From assembly GCF_963576675.1 (NCBI RefSeq), contig NC_088917.1:18938001-19002000 (forward strand): a DNA stretch of 64,000 nt, read 5' to 3'. Origin of the DNA: Euphorbia lathyris. Lineage: Eukaryota; Streptophyta; Magnoliopsida; Malpighiales; Euphorbiaceae. Numbering within the stretch: the stretch's first letter is position 1; the number at the start of each line of letters is the position of its first letter. The translations under genes were made by a program, and so were the position numbers. Shown here piece after piece: positions 11,150-23,015 of the stretch. The notes below the pieces were generated by a model, which saw only the letters and a program-made list of their open reading frames with translations, searched no databases and was not told the origin of the DNA.

Positions 11150-11590
11150 GATCCGTTTTATCTAGCTTCGAATATCTTGTCTCCGCATCCTTCAACATTT
11201 TGCTAACATAATAGATGGAGAACTGCTGACCTTTTTCTTCTTGAATAACCACGGTGCACATAGCTTTATCCATGACAGATTGATACAAATGCAGGTCTCC
11301 CCTTCAGATTGGTCTGCTCATCAAGGGTGGTTCTGCTAGGAATTGTTTTATACCTTGATATGCTTGTTGACAATCTTTCTAGTATGATGATCCGCCCGTT
11401 CAACCTCTGGATCTTTCTCACCCATAGTGGGGCTTTCATTTAGGCGCTCTTTTCACCTTTTTCCTCGCATGGCTTTTATTTAGGCGCTCTTTTCACCTTT
11501 TTTGCTAATGACATAGTCAAGGAATTTTTCTGAAGTGACTCTGCATATACACTTCTTTGGATTGAGCTTTATTTTTCATATCAGTGTTTG
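11150..11590 (-). pseudogene. Ty3-gypsy reverse transcriptase/RNase H remnant in element A
   Basis: On the minus strand 11395-11155 reads CQQAYQGIKQFLAEPPLMS, then one in-frame TGA, then DKAMCTVVIQEEKG and FSIYYVSKMLKDAETRYSK, the RT thumb to RNase H joint of gypsy pol. About 11590-11480 carries a scrap resembling the preceding RT palm end. The odd point is order: in the element's direction this pol piece comes before the gag/protease piece (11036-10105), the reverse of a normal gypsy element. Confidence 0.65.
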
Positions 11591-13466
11591 CACTGGTTGT
11601 AGTATTAGCAACTCCCTTGTACCTGTGGGTTAGCACTGAAAGAACTCCAGAAGTGGGGCATACTCTGTCCATTATTAAAAGATTATGGTAAGGCATAAAA
11701 GCTATATTCACTTACCTTGGGGATCAATGGCTTGATCCATGGAACATACTTCATAGCAAAAGAATGTTTGCATTGGCCTTGTTGGCAAATATCATGTATG
11801 ATGCAATTCTCTTTATGGAATTTTTAGTTCATCTTAGAATCAACTTAATAATTCCTTCACGTTGGTCACTGCCTCTAGAATGAACTTAGTCAAAGGATAA
11901 AACCGAGTAAATATTTTTCGTCAAACAAATTCATAATAGAATTTTAATCGTGCTTGTTTTAGTAATAATATCACGTATAACGATCATAACCATAAAGATT
12001 GCTACTGCACATGAATATCATAATGAATTCTTAATAAATAACCATAATGAGAATGGTTTAAGAATAATGTCCTTTTGTATTTCAATGCGCATTAATATCC
12101 AAGATAGCATATTTATTTTAAACGTCATAAAAGTTATGACATTCTATATTGGGTAAGATATCTTACATAGTTGCTATTTACTTGCAATTAATATTGTGCA
12201 TCCGTACATTAATGGCATTCAGAGATCATTAAAGCCTCATTTGAATGAGGTGTAATTAAAGAAATATAAGTGATGATTTAATAATATAGGTATATATAAA
12301 ATTACTCTTAAATCATTTCATTTGTACGAATAAAATAAAATACAAAAGGTAATTTTGGAAGAAAAATACATGTACCATGATTCTCCTCCAATTTGGGGTG
12401 TAAGGAAAATTGCTCAAAATTCATCATCACCTACCTTCATATACTATCATCCAAACAATCTCTAAGGAACTGTCATGTATATCCTAAGAATTTTGCATAA
12501 ATTAATGTTCTGATTCGAAACTGACACTTGCACTATTTTGTAGTTAGCTCAGGGTATGAAAGTTTCGTTTATCCAATTTGGTAATTCATCAGTCCATAAT
12601 GGCTTTAATAGTTAGGGACAATTACACGATAATCACAAATAGATTCAATATGTTCAATTCTCTTACGTTGGTAAAAGAAATTCTAACAATGTCAAATAAA
12701 CAGTTTTTATATGAATAGATACATCCTTGTAAAAAAGGGAATGAAATAACTGTTTGACAAAACAATATTCAAAAATATGAATTTCTGATATTAAAAGTAC
12801 TATATAGGAGAAAAGCCATATATAGATGGTGAATTGTACAAGGAAAAACCAAATATGATCTTTTTGTAATTTCTTCTAATAGTTATATGCATGTTCATCC
12901 AAAAGACCGACCAGATCTAAATCATATGTAATTACATGAGCCCTTTTATGATATTTTAATATCAAATGACAAAATCACATTGAATGGATGAATTTTTTTT
13001 TGTAAATCCCAAGATTACGGGTCTTATACATGTGTTTTGTACTAATTCAATGATAATATCATATTACACTTGTCATGCATAAAAATATGAGGGCATAGTA
13101 AGCATGCAAGATTTAATGAAAGATTTGTGTCCATGACTTCATCTTTCATAGTTTATTAGATTTATCATAATAACATGTAACGATATTCATAGCACTTGAT
13201 AAAGGTAAGAAATTTCAATTTTCTTTAATTAAAAATGGAATAAGAAAGGGTAGGAAACGTATCTTATTTATCATAAAACTCTAGATTTAATGTAGAAAAC
13301 TCTTTCCCACCAATCTATAGAGAAGCCTATCTTTGGATAGATTTGATGTATTGATTGAGCCAAAGTTTGAGATTGAGATTTCTATTCCATTGACTCCATT
13401 ATTTTGTTCTTTGTGAAACTCTATACAATCAAGATTTTGTGATCTTCTGTTTGTTAGAGGTCCACG
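11591..13466. other. Non-coding AT-rich leader of element A
   Basis: Very AT-rich, no convincing open frame. By position it is the 5' leader between primer site (13480) and the first pol remnant. Confidence 0.5.
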
Positions 13467-13480
13467 TTCACCGCACCAAT
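13464..13480 (-). promoter_or_regulatory. Primer-binding-site-like sequence of element A
   Basis: On the minus strand the base after the LTR end is followed by ATTGGTGCGGTGAACG. The same sequence follows a different LTR at 38535 on the plus strand, which supports a primer site role. The tRNA was not identified. Confidence 0.6.
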
Positions 13481-13926
13481 TGATAACTTGGGGAAAAATC
13501 CTTGATCGGAGCACTTCCCTGTGAGGCGCCGTTGGGATCGGCCGGGGACACTCCGATGCCAAAGTCAGTAATATTTCTGAGAATAAACTGTAAGCACAAA
13601 AGTAGAGAATCAGTAAGTGTACCTTTGATCCTAGGAAGCTGGGGTATTTATATAGGTTTCTGTAACCTTCAGCATTAATGGGGAAGCAGGTGAAGAGTTG
13701 TGCCATTACTCATCTTTGATTGCTATCAATTCTCCATTAATCCCAGCATTTATCATTAAAACCCTTAGAGTTGAGGTATTCGAACAGTCAAGTCTTTATT
13801 CCCCTTTAATGGCTATTAATTGCCATTTAATTGTATTTATTCCCATTCATGGATGGTAATAAAGGCGCCTTTTGGTATTCTTGGATCCATCAAGGCGTAT
13901 GTACGCTCTCCTTGAGAACAATGGCG
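13481..13926 (-). repeat. LTR of element A (right copy, first part)
   Basis: Matches 7148 onward to the base where Copia element B enters. TGGCG at 13922-13926 is repeated at 26742-26746, the target duplication of B. The LTR continues at 26742. Confidence 0.9.
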
Positions 13927-15788
13927 TGAAGGAAATTAGAGCTAAGGTATAGCAGCGGAAATATAAAATTTTAGCCTATTTCCTTTTAACATAGGATCCG
14001 TTAATCGTTATTTCATATAAAGAGGGATAAGAAGGAATACCTTTCGATGAACAATCTACCGTTGTTAAAGAAGCGCCCACAATTCTTCTCCGAGATTCCA
14101 ACCACAAAGTTTAACACGGAGAGGTTAAGATGAAATCAACCCTTATGAGATGCAACCAAAATAGATTGCCTCTAATTAACCAACACAAGATCAAAGAGAA
14201 AGAGGGATGAATAAGATTAATCAATCGATGGAATGCCGTATGAATTCTTGTCCACGAACTAGGCGATGGGAATTCTTTTTCTCTCTCTAATTAGTAATTT
14301 CGAAAATCACTATAGGGGGAGGTTAGAGGCTTGTTCGAAATTCACATGGGAGGTGGTATATATAGTTGCTTGAATCTAAACCCTAGTTAGATAGGAATAG
14401 GTTACTTAATAGGAATCCAATTCGGAAAAGGATTCCTAATTATTATCTCACTATATATCTAATATATTTAGGATAATAATAAATAACCTAATTGGATAAT
14501 AATAGGAGTATATTAATCCAATTAAAACTCCTAATTTAATTATCTCTTAATTAATTTAATTCATAATCCTAATCAAATTAGGATTAATGGAATAAAATCA
14601 ATTCCTTATCTCTATATACAAATTTCGCCCCCCCTCCATATATTTGGGCCTTACTAGGCTCAATTGGGCTTCCATCTATTAATCATATCCATCTCTCTTT
14701 TGGTTCCAAGTCTTATGTGTGATCCATTAGGTTCTTACTACTTCTGGCCGTATGCAACTATTAAATTAATTTCTTCAAGAATTATATTTAATCCTTGCAT
14801 AACGGAATGATGTACTGAGTATGTTATTGGCAATTCTGTAATCATTCCCCCAGAGTCCGTTAAGAAGATAGGTTGATTCTGTCGTTAACCCTTCCGTATT
14901 AGTTACGGTATAATACGATCCTTTATCAACTACATCCTTGAACTGAATCTTATGACTATGGGTAATGTCAAGTCACATATAGCGAGACGTTCGTTTTACT
15001 TGTTCTTGGCCGAGTCAACTCAAAAAGATAGGTTAAGTGAAATCTGTATTTCTACTCTTAAGCTATCACCTTGCAAAGGTTTAGAGTCGAGTCTTCCACA
15101 AGCGATCCTTGGATGTATCTCCCATTAATCGGGAGTGATAAATGCTCAATCCAATGTATAACTACCCTGACATTACTTCCTGTGACACCCAACCTTTGCA
15201 GTTCACAACCCAGAGTCATCTCTGTTAAGGATCGTGGGACCGCAGGATCAAAGTCTCACATTCAGTAATTCAGGATGACCAATTAACATTCTTTTGAGTC
15301 TGAGGATTAGTTATACCTAGTAATACCAATGAGATGAACAGTTGACAAGGATGAATCTACCCATCCTGTTATCTCAAATCGGATCCCCAATCCTAATGAA
15401 CAACGTTTCACCGGATCTATGTAACTGTCCAGATATCTATATATATGAAGCTTGTGAGATCAGCTTTCTGTCGGACAGAAGACATTGTTACATACAAGTC
15501 TCAACCGTGATATATCAATCCTAAACATATCACTTGACTTGGGGTGGTTTTAAGTTTATTAGTTTATTATAAAGTTTTGTCTCACTTCATGCTTGTATGA
15601 ACACTTTATAATCACTTTAAACAAACTTACGGATTTCCTTTTATTAGACTTTATTCAGTGCTTAAAAGGGATTGCCTTTATATAGTTATAAAACATATAT
15701 CTCATTAAAACAAATGATATAAAGAACAATTCATTTACAATAAGTTTGTATCCCGCAACAATTGACTATAGGACACTAAACCCCAACA
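13927..15788 (-). repeat. LTR of Copia element B (left; 3' LTR in element orientation)
   Basis: 1862 bp, TGAAGGAAATTAGAGC..CCCCAACA. Paired with 24879-26741. Short open frames inside both copies at matching places are not supported as genes. Confidence 0.93.
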
Positions 15789-15806
15789 TACTCCCACTTG
15801 GACTAA
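15789..15806 (-). promoter_or_regulatory. Polypurine tract of Copia element B
   Basis: Minus strand reads CCAAGTGGGAGTA next to the LTR start, a standard Copia purine tract. Confidence 0.75.
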
Positions 15807-15844
15807 AGCCAATTGTTTCTAAAACTTATCCCAGTAGAAGTTAA

Positions 15845-17873
15845 ATGACGATCATGTACTTTCTGGGTTAAAGGCTTTGTCAACGGATCTGCAACGTTGT
15901 CCTCTGTAGGTACTCTTTCTATTCTCACATCTCCTCTAGCCACAATCTCTTTTATGACGTGGTATCACTTTAGGTAGTGCTTGGATGCATTATGAGACCG
16001 TGGTTCCTTTGCTTGCGCAATGGCTCCATTGTTATCATAGTACAGAGTAATGGGATTGACAATGTCAGGCACCACACCTAGTTCTGTAATGAACTTTCTA
16101 ATCCAAACTGCTTCCTTTGCCGCTTCCGCAGTAGCGATGTACTCTGACTCGGTCGTAGAGAAAGCTACGCTTCCCTGCTTGGAACTTTTCCAACTGATCG
16201 CGCCCCCATTTAGGATAAACATGTATCCTGATTGGGATTTAAAATCATTCTCATCTGTGAGATGACTAGCGTCTGAAAATCCTTGTATTTTCAGATCTCC
16301 TTCTCCGTACACTAGGAACATATCTGTAGTCCTTCTCAAGTACTTAAGAATGTTCTTGACGGCAATCCAATGCTCGTCTCCCGGATTCCCTTGGTAACGA
16401 CTCGTTACAGATAACGCGAACGCTACGTCAGGTCAAGTGCATAACATAGCATACATAATCGAACCGATCGCGCTGGCGTACGGGACTACAGCCATGCGTC
16501 GTTTGTCATCATCAGTTTTAGGACATTGATGATTGTTTAACTTTACTCCATGTACCATGGGTAAGTTACCTCGTTTCGATTCAAGCATGCTAAACCGATT
16601 TAGCACCTTTTCAATGTATGTAGCCTGTGAAAGACCAAGCAGTCTACACGATTTATCTCTGTAGATCTTTATACCAAGTATATAGGCTGCTTCACCAAGG
16701 TCTTTCATTGAGAAGTTACCAGATAACCAAACTTTCACCGATTGTAATAGAGCAATGTCATTTCCCATTAACAGTATATCGTCCACATATAGTATGAGAA
16801 ATGCTATAGAGCTCCCACTTGCTTTCTTGTAAATGCAAGCTTCTTCGCAATTTTGTTCGAAACCAAATTGTTTTATGGTTTCGTCAAAATGCTTGTTCCA
16901 GCTTCTAGATGCTTGCTTGAGTCCATAAATGGATCTCTGAAGTTTGCAAACTTTATTTGCATCCTTTGATATGAAACATTCAGGCTGCATCATGTATACA
17001 TCCTCAAGCAGATTTCCATTTAGGAAAGCTGTTTTCACATCCATTTGCCAAATCTCATAATCAAAATGAGCGGCAATTGCAAGCATGATTCTGATTGATT
17101 TGGACATAGCAACAGGAGAGAAGGTTTCGTCATAATCAACACCTTGTTTCTGACGATATCCCTTCGCTACCAACCTAGCCTTGTAGGTGCTAACCTTTCC
17201 ATCCATGTCAGTCTTCTTTTTGAAGATCCACCTGCACCCAATGGGTTTTATCCCTTCGGGTGGATCAACCAAAGTCCAAACTTGGTTAGTATACATGGAA
17301 TCCATTTCAGAATCCATGGCCTCAAGCCATACTTTAGAATCTGGACTAGTAAGAGCCTCTTCGTAGTTTTTGGGTTCGTCGTCTAACACGGGAACCTCGT
17401 CATCATCTCCCACTAGAAAACCATATCTAACTGGGAGTTCACGAACTCTTCGTGATCTACGAATAGGTGCCACTGGAGTCTCATCTAATGGGACTTCTTC
17501 GGGTACCTCAACCGCTTCTGTTGTTTCAGTCGTTGTTTCTTCCTCTTGAACTTCGTCGAGTTCAATCACGCTTCCCTTTTGTGTTTCTTCGAGAAACTCT
17601 TTCTCTAAGAAGGTTGCGTGTTTGGATACTATTACTTTCTGATCATCTGGATGATAGAAGTAATACCCTATGGTTTCCCTGGGATATCCAATGAAGAACA
17701 TTTATCAGATTTAGAATCTAATTTGTCGGACGCAACGCGTTTGACATATGCTGAACAACCCCATACTCTCATGAACGAGAACACGGGTTTCTTACCAACG
17801 AACAATTCATATGGTGTGGAAACAGCGGATTTAGTTGGTACTCGGTTCAGGGTGAAGAGGGCAGTTTCTAAGG
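15845..17873 (-). pseudogene. Copia B pol, C-terminal part (integrase end, reverse transcriptase, RNase H)
   Basis: Continues the integrase from 21187 across element C: LETALFTLNRVPTKS follows KTFWGYT. Then SKSDKC, a one-base frameshift near 17701, and FFIGYPRETIGYYF. The reverse transcriptase includes WIFKKKTDMDGKV, MDVKTAFLNG, YGLKQASRSW and the catalytic YVDD in ILYVDDILLMGND. A TGA replaces the usual Arg in CTRPD at 16430-16432. RNase H follows with DASHLTDEN, STTESEYIA and YDNNGAIAQA, then another TGA near 15963, after which RVPTEDNVADPLTKPL is still readable to about 15845. Two stops and a frameshift make it non-functional. Confidence 0.93.
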
Positions 17874-17878
17874 TATAG

Positions 17879-20156
17879 TGTAACATCCCTAAAACCCTAA
17901 CATATACATCTTCCCACATTCATATATGTTTTCATGATTGAATACATACATTTTAGATTCATCGCATTGTCATTAGAAGTTTCATATGCATAATGCGATT
18001 ACCGTACGATTAGTAGACGATTAGTGTATCATTAAGATGTAACGATTGGTTAATTGAGTTAGGACTTAAATGAATGAATTAATGAATTCATATGTCCTAA
18101 ATTGATTAAGTTACACTTTAGGAGGGCTGAATTTGAGGTTTGTGAGCAAGCACGAGGTGTCACCCCAATATTAAGACAAAATACACCTCTTCATTTGCCA
18201 AATGATGTGCACAACTCATTCTTTATCTATTCCAGCCACAATTTCTACCAAAGCTTCAGCAAAACCTTCCTTGTTCATACCCTAAACCTCTCCAAAGAAA
18301 ACTCTTCCAATTTCTTCCATTTTCGAGTCAAACAAGTCAAGTTAGGAAGCATACTAGGTGATAGACACGAGTTGAAGGTTAGTATGTTGTTTTAGCTTGT
18401 TTTCTATGAGTTTGAGATTCTGAAATACCTAGATATGATCATAGGATTTGTTTTGGATGAGTTGTGATGGAGTTTGTTGAGTTTTGGTGTTGTTTAAAGT
18501 GGTTATAGGCTATCCAAATGAAAGATATGTATCAAGTGCCCTAAACAGAAATCTAAGGTACTGCTTTCAGTCATTTTGGAGCATGTTTTTCATATTGATA
18601 TTCTTCGAATTTGAAGATACATAAAGAATAACATATGTTGATATATGTGTTATGAAACCCTCTGTAAAATATGGCACTTTAATTCCATATATAGATGAAG
18701 AAAACCTAGATGGAACATGACTGCCTCGAAATTGAATGTCATGTGAGTCAGCCATGTTGATGTAGCATTTTGAGGACCTTAGATTCATAATTTGAGAAAG
18801 GTTATGTATACAAAAGTGTTCCTAACTACTTGAAGTATATGTCTGTAAAAGGTTTTGGCAATCCATTGTGTTTAGTGTGAGATAGGTTGAGTGCATTATG
18901 GTAGATGCAAATCTGGATAGTCTGTTTCTTGGCTGGAAACAGGACAGAATCATTTTACATGCCATATATTGTGTAGAAGTGATATTAAAGTTAATTTTGG
19001 ATATGTTATACCCATATATGTCTAGTTTCAGTAGGTTCAAGAATCAGGGCATTTGGATTAATATAGAGAAAGTTATAGCAGAATGTGTGCAAGTAGGTCA
19101 TGTGATGATCTAAGACAAAAGGATTAGATTGCATGAACTTTGTGGAGTTAGTGTCTTGTAAATCATATAGCATTCATTAGTTTATATTTTTATTAAGTTT
19201 ATGTTAAGGCTAATTGTATAAATGTTATGTGACATTAGGAGGGCAAGGTACAACTGAACGCACACCCGATCGTGTTGAATAGATCGAACCAAGTGCGACG
19301 GTAAGCATATTGCTTATATATGTGTATGACTGTATTGTGCCTTGTGACTTGCTGAGTCTGAGATGTGGTTGAATCTGATGTGAATGATGTGGATAATGTT
19401 TGAGTGTTTGTGATACGTCATGATTGATAAGAAAGTGATATGATTGAGTATGTTGCAGTGTTATGAGTGAATACGGCATGTTGAGCCTTGTGCACATACT
19501 GGAACTGAATAATGGTTGGATTATAAATGAATATGAGCTTGCTTAGATGGATATGTGAAATGGTCCAAGTTGAGAGTGTTATCCGAATATTGTGAGCCGG
19601 AAGCACATGTGTTGAGATATATGAGTACGTGAGTTGAGTGTAACTCCTCCGTAGCACAGATGATTGTATTCCGAATTTAGTGAGCCGGAATACAGATTGG
19701 GCCCAAGGACCATTTTATATATATTGTTTAAGTACAGCAAGGCCTTTCTAAAATAAGTATTACTATAATAAGTGAAACAGGTGAATAAATTCTAACTTGG
19801 TATTGATGATATATTTTGATTTGTGCTCTTTACATTACTTTTGTATACATATATGCGTAATATGATTATTGAGTAGGCAGCTCACCCCTTGCCAACAGAT
19901 TTTACAGGTTAGGAGGAGTTCTTCTTGCTTAAGGTCGCACCGGCAGTGTCAGTCCATTCTCATCTAGGCATTTTGGAGTCTTGTGATGTACTTTTGTTTT
20001 GTAAATCCTCTATGTAGGATAATGACTTAAACGTGTATTGTAAATGCTTTCTCTTATGTATAATATGTAAAGTTTATATGAGATTGAAGTTTATATGATT
20101 GAGAATTGAAAGCATGTCTATAACTGATATCATGTGATCCAAGTGAGGGGGTTACA
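17879..20156 (+). repeat. 5' LTR of element C
   Basis: 2278 bp, long for an LTR. Its last 286 bp (19871-20156) recur at 20896-21181. No gene is visible in it. Confidence 0.88.
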
Positions 20157-20161
20157 TTTAG

Positions 20162-20173
20162 TGGTATCAGAGC
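20162..20173 (+). promoter_or_regulatory. Primer binding site of element C
   Basis: TGGTATCAGAGC, complementary to the 3' end of initiator tRNA-Met, five bases after the LTR end. Confidence 0.85.
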
Positions 20174-20293
20174 GGGTCTACTTTCCTAGGGATTAGGTTG
20201 TGTATGACTTGTTTTGGATTCCTAGGTTAAGACCACATAATCATATTTTCTTATTCTAAAGCATGTTGACATGGTCATGTTTCATGTAGGGTT

Positions 20294-20897
20294 ATGGAGT
20301 CTGATGGTGAGAATGGACAATCCGGTAATGTGTCTAGTCATGGTTCAGTTGGTCATGTTCATGAGTCTGGGGGCTCAGAACATATAGGAGCTTCAGAACA
20401 TGCAGGTTATCCTCAGGGTTACAACCAGTTTGAACAGATGATGGGAATCTATTTGGCTCAAGGTCAGCCTCAGCCACGTGTTCAAGCTCGTCGAGATGCG
20501 CCAGTCTTTGATAAAAAAAATTGAAAGGCTTAAAAAGATGGGCGCAACAGAGTTTGAGGGTAGTACAGATCCTGATATAGCTGATAAATGGTGGGTCAAG
20601 ATTGAAGATGTACTTGAGAACACAGAATGTCGACTAGATTCAATGGTCAAATATGTTTCTAATCTTTTCACTGATGAAGCTTTAGAATGGTGGAGATCTA
20701 TAAAAAGGACAAGAATTAGAACTGAAATAACATGGGATATTTTCAAGAAGTTGTTCACTAATAAGTACATGCCAATGATATACAAAGATAGGAAACAAAC
20801 AGAGTTTTTGACCCTTATGCAGGAGGATATGTCTGTGGCTGAATACGAGCTTAAGTTTAACACTTTAGCCAAATATGCACCTGCAAATGTAGCCTGA
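20294..20897 (+). pseudogene. Ty3-gypsy gag fragment of element C
   Basis: Starts MESDGENGQSGN with a Gly/His/Gln-rich leader to about 20520, where a stop and frame change occur in an A-run. The second frame (about 20510-20897) gives the retrotransposon gag core: GATEFEGSTDPDIADKWW, LFTDEALEWWRSI, FTNKYMPMIYKDRKQTEFL, MSVAEYELKFNTLAKYAP. It ends abruptly at PANVA where the truncated LTR begins. Capsid-type structural protein in intact relatives; here a remnant. Confidence 0.85.
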
Positions 20898-21181
20898 GTA
20901 GGCAGCTCACCCCTTGCCAACAGATTTTACAGGTTAGGAGGAGTTCTTCTTGCTTAAGGTCGCACCGGCAGTGTCAGTCCATTCTCATCTAGGCATTTTG
21001 GAGTCTTGTGATGTACTTTTGTTTTGTAAATCCTCTATGTAGGATAATGACTTAAACGTGTATTGTAAATTCTTTCTCTTATGTATAATATGTAAAGTTT
21101 ATATGAGATTGAAGTTTATATGATTGAGAATTGAAAGCATGTCTATAACTGATATCATGTGATCCAAGTGAGGGGGTTACA
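20896..21181 (+). repeat. Truncated 3' LTR of element C
   Basis: 286 bp nearly identical to 19871-20156 (one difference noticed). It starts in mid-LTR at the deletion junction with gag (GCC/TGAGTAGGC). Confidence 0.9.
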
Positions 21182-21186
21182 TTTAG

Positions 21187-23015
21187 CCCCAGAACGTCTT
21201 TGGAAGTAAGGCCATGCTCATCATAGATCGTACCATATCTAATAGGGTACGGTTTCTCCTCTCGGATACACCATTGTGTTGTGGTGTATAGGGAGGTGTC
21301 CATTGTGAGCATATCCCACATTCAGTTAGATAATTCAGAAAATCATCAGAAAGATATTCGCCACCTCGATCAGATCGAAGTGTTTTTATTTTCTTTCCTA
21401 ATTGATTTTCCACTTCATTCTTGAAGCATTTGAACTTGTCAAAGGCTTCTGATTTGTGCCTCATCAAGTAGATATAACCATAGCGAGTATGATCATCTAT
21501 GAAGCTAATGAAGTATCTGAATCCTCCTCTTGCTTGGACTGACATAGGACCACATACATCTGAATGAATGAGTCCTAGAGTGTCTGATACACGCTCACCT
21601 TTATTTCTAAAGGGTGTCTTTGTCATTTTACCTTTTAAACATGATTCGCATGTTTCCAATGATTCAGAATCGATTGGATCTATAAGCCCATCTGAATGTA
21701 GCTTTAGCATGCGTCTCTTGTTTATATGGCCTAAACGACAATGCCACAAGTAAGTTGAATTATCTAGCTTATGTCCTTTGGTATCAATTGCAAAAACAGG
21801 AGTTTTATCATCTAACACATAAATCCCATTTTGTGATATTCCTGAAAAATAAAAGATCGAATCTTTATAAAAATTGCAACTATTGTTCTTTATTGAAATA
21901 TGAAAACCGTTGTCAACGAGACGGCTAATAGAAATAATGTTACGAGACATCTCAGGAACGTATAAACAATTCCTTAATTCTATTACAAGCCCAGAGGGAA
22001 AAAGTAAAACATAATCTCCAATTGCGAGGGCGGCAACTCTTGCTCCATTTCCCACTCGCAAGTTTATGCTTCCTTTCTTTAGTTCCTTAGTCTGTTTTAG
22101 CTCATGCATATTTGTACAAATATGAGATCCACATCCGGTATCAAGTACCCAAGATTCAGACAATGAAACCGTATTTATTTCAATATAGAACATACCAGAC
22201 GTAGAAGCACCGCCTTTTCCCTTCTTGAGGGTGGCTAGATACTCCTTGCAGTTTCTCTTCCAATGCCCGTCTTTACCACAGAAGTGGCATTCTCCTTTGG
22301 GCTTCTTCACTTCCTTTCCCTTGGACATATCTCTCTTACCTTTCTTGGGATGTTTAGGATTGGGAAAATTCCCTTTCCTTTTCTTCGATCCCTCGATTAC
22401 AAGAGCCGGTATGGCCTTGTCTTTCTTCATATTGGGCTCAACTGATTTGAGCATGTTTGCAAGCTCTTCAAGAGAGATTTGCAAGTCATTCATTTGGTAG
22501 TTCATGATGAACTGTGAATAACTCTCTGGGAGGGACTGAAGAACTAAGTCGGTACTTAATTCGTTGTCCATCACAAATCCAATACTAGAAAGTTTGGTAA
22601 TATAGCCTATCATCTTGACACAATGTGTCATGATAGATGTGCCCTCTTGCATCCTGCAATGATATAACAATTTTGATATCTCGTAGCGTTCGCACCTGGT
22701 TTGTTTCCCAAACAATTCCTTTAGGTGCATGATGATGGAATAGGCATTCATCTCCTCATGTTGCCTTTGTAATTCCGATGTCATCGATGCAAGTATGATG
22801 CAAGCGGCATGATCATCATCAGCCTTGTGCTTCTGATAAGCATCAATTTCCTCGATGGGAGCATCATCTTCAGGGACAGGGGGTATTGATGTATCAAGTA
22901 CATACCCAATTTTCTTGAACTTCAAAACAATTTTGAGGTTACGAAACCAGTCGGTGAAGTTCGAACCATTCAATTTGTTATCAGTAAGAATGTTTTGCAG
23001 ATTGGTTTTAGTCAT
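21187..23015 (-). pseudogene. Copia B gag-protease-integrase
   Basis: Open for 610 codons from MTKTNLQNIL. Residues 1-200 are a Copia gag (NGSNFTDWFRNLKIVL; LVLQSLPESYSQFIMNY). The CCHC knuckle CHFCGKDGHWKRNC is at 243-256. The protease motif WVLDTGCGSH has its Asp at 292. The integrase zinc motif uses H425, H430, C456 and C459; core residues are D486 (IHSDVCGP), D549 (LRSDRGGEY) and E585 (NGVSERRNRT). The frame then runs into element C at KTFWG. This half has no internal stop, so gag and protease could still be read, but integrase and everything after is cut. The rest is at 17873-15845. Confidence 0.94.

Larger units (their letters stand above)
17879..21181 (+). mobile_element. Deleted Ty3-gypsy-like element C, nested in Copia B integrase
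   Basis: 3303 bp, starting TGTAACATCC and ending GGGGGTTACA. Target duplication is TATAG on the left (17874-17878) and TTTAG on the right (21182-21186). Removing C restores the Copia frame at KTFWGYTLETA. It has a full 5' LTR, a Met-tRNA primer site, a gag fragment and only the last 286 bp of the 3' LTR, so one deletion took the rest of gag, all of pol and most of the 3' LTR. Confidence 0.9.

Noticed and set aside
15071..15524. Small ORFs found identically in both LTRs of element B
   Set aside because: Copies at 26024-26477 merely reflect LTR duplication; no known domain.
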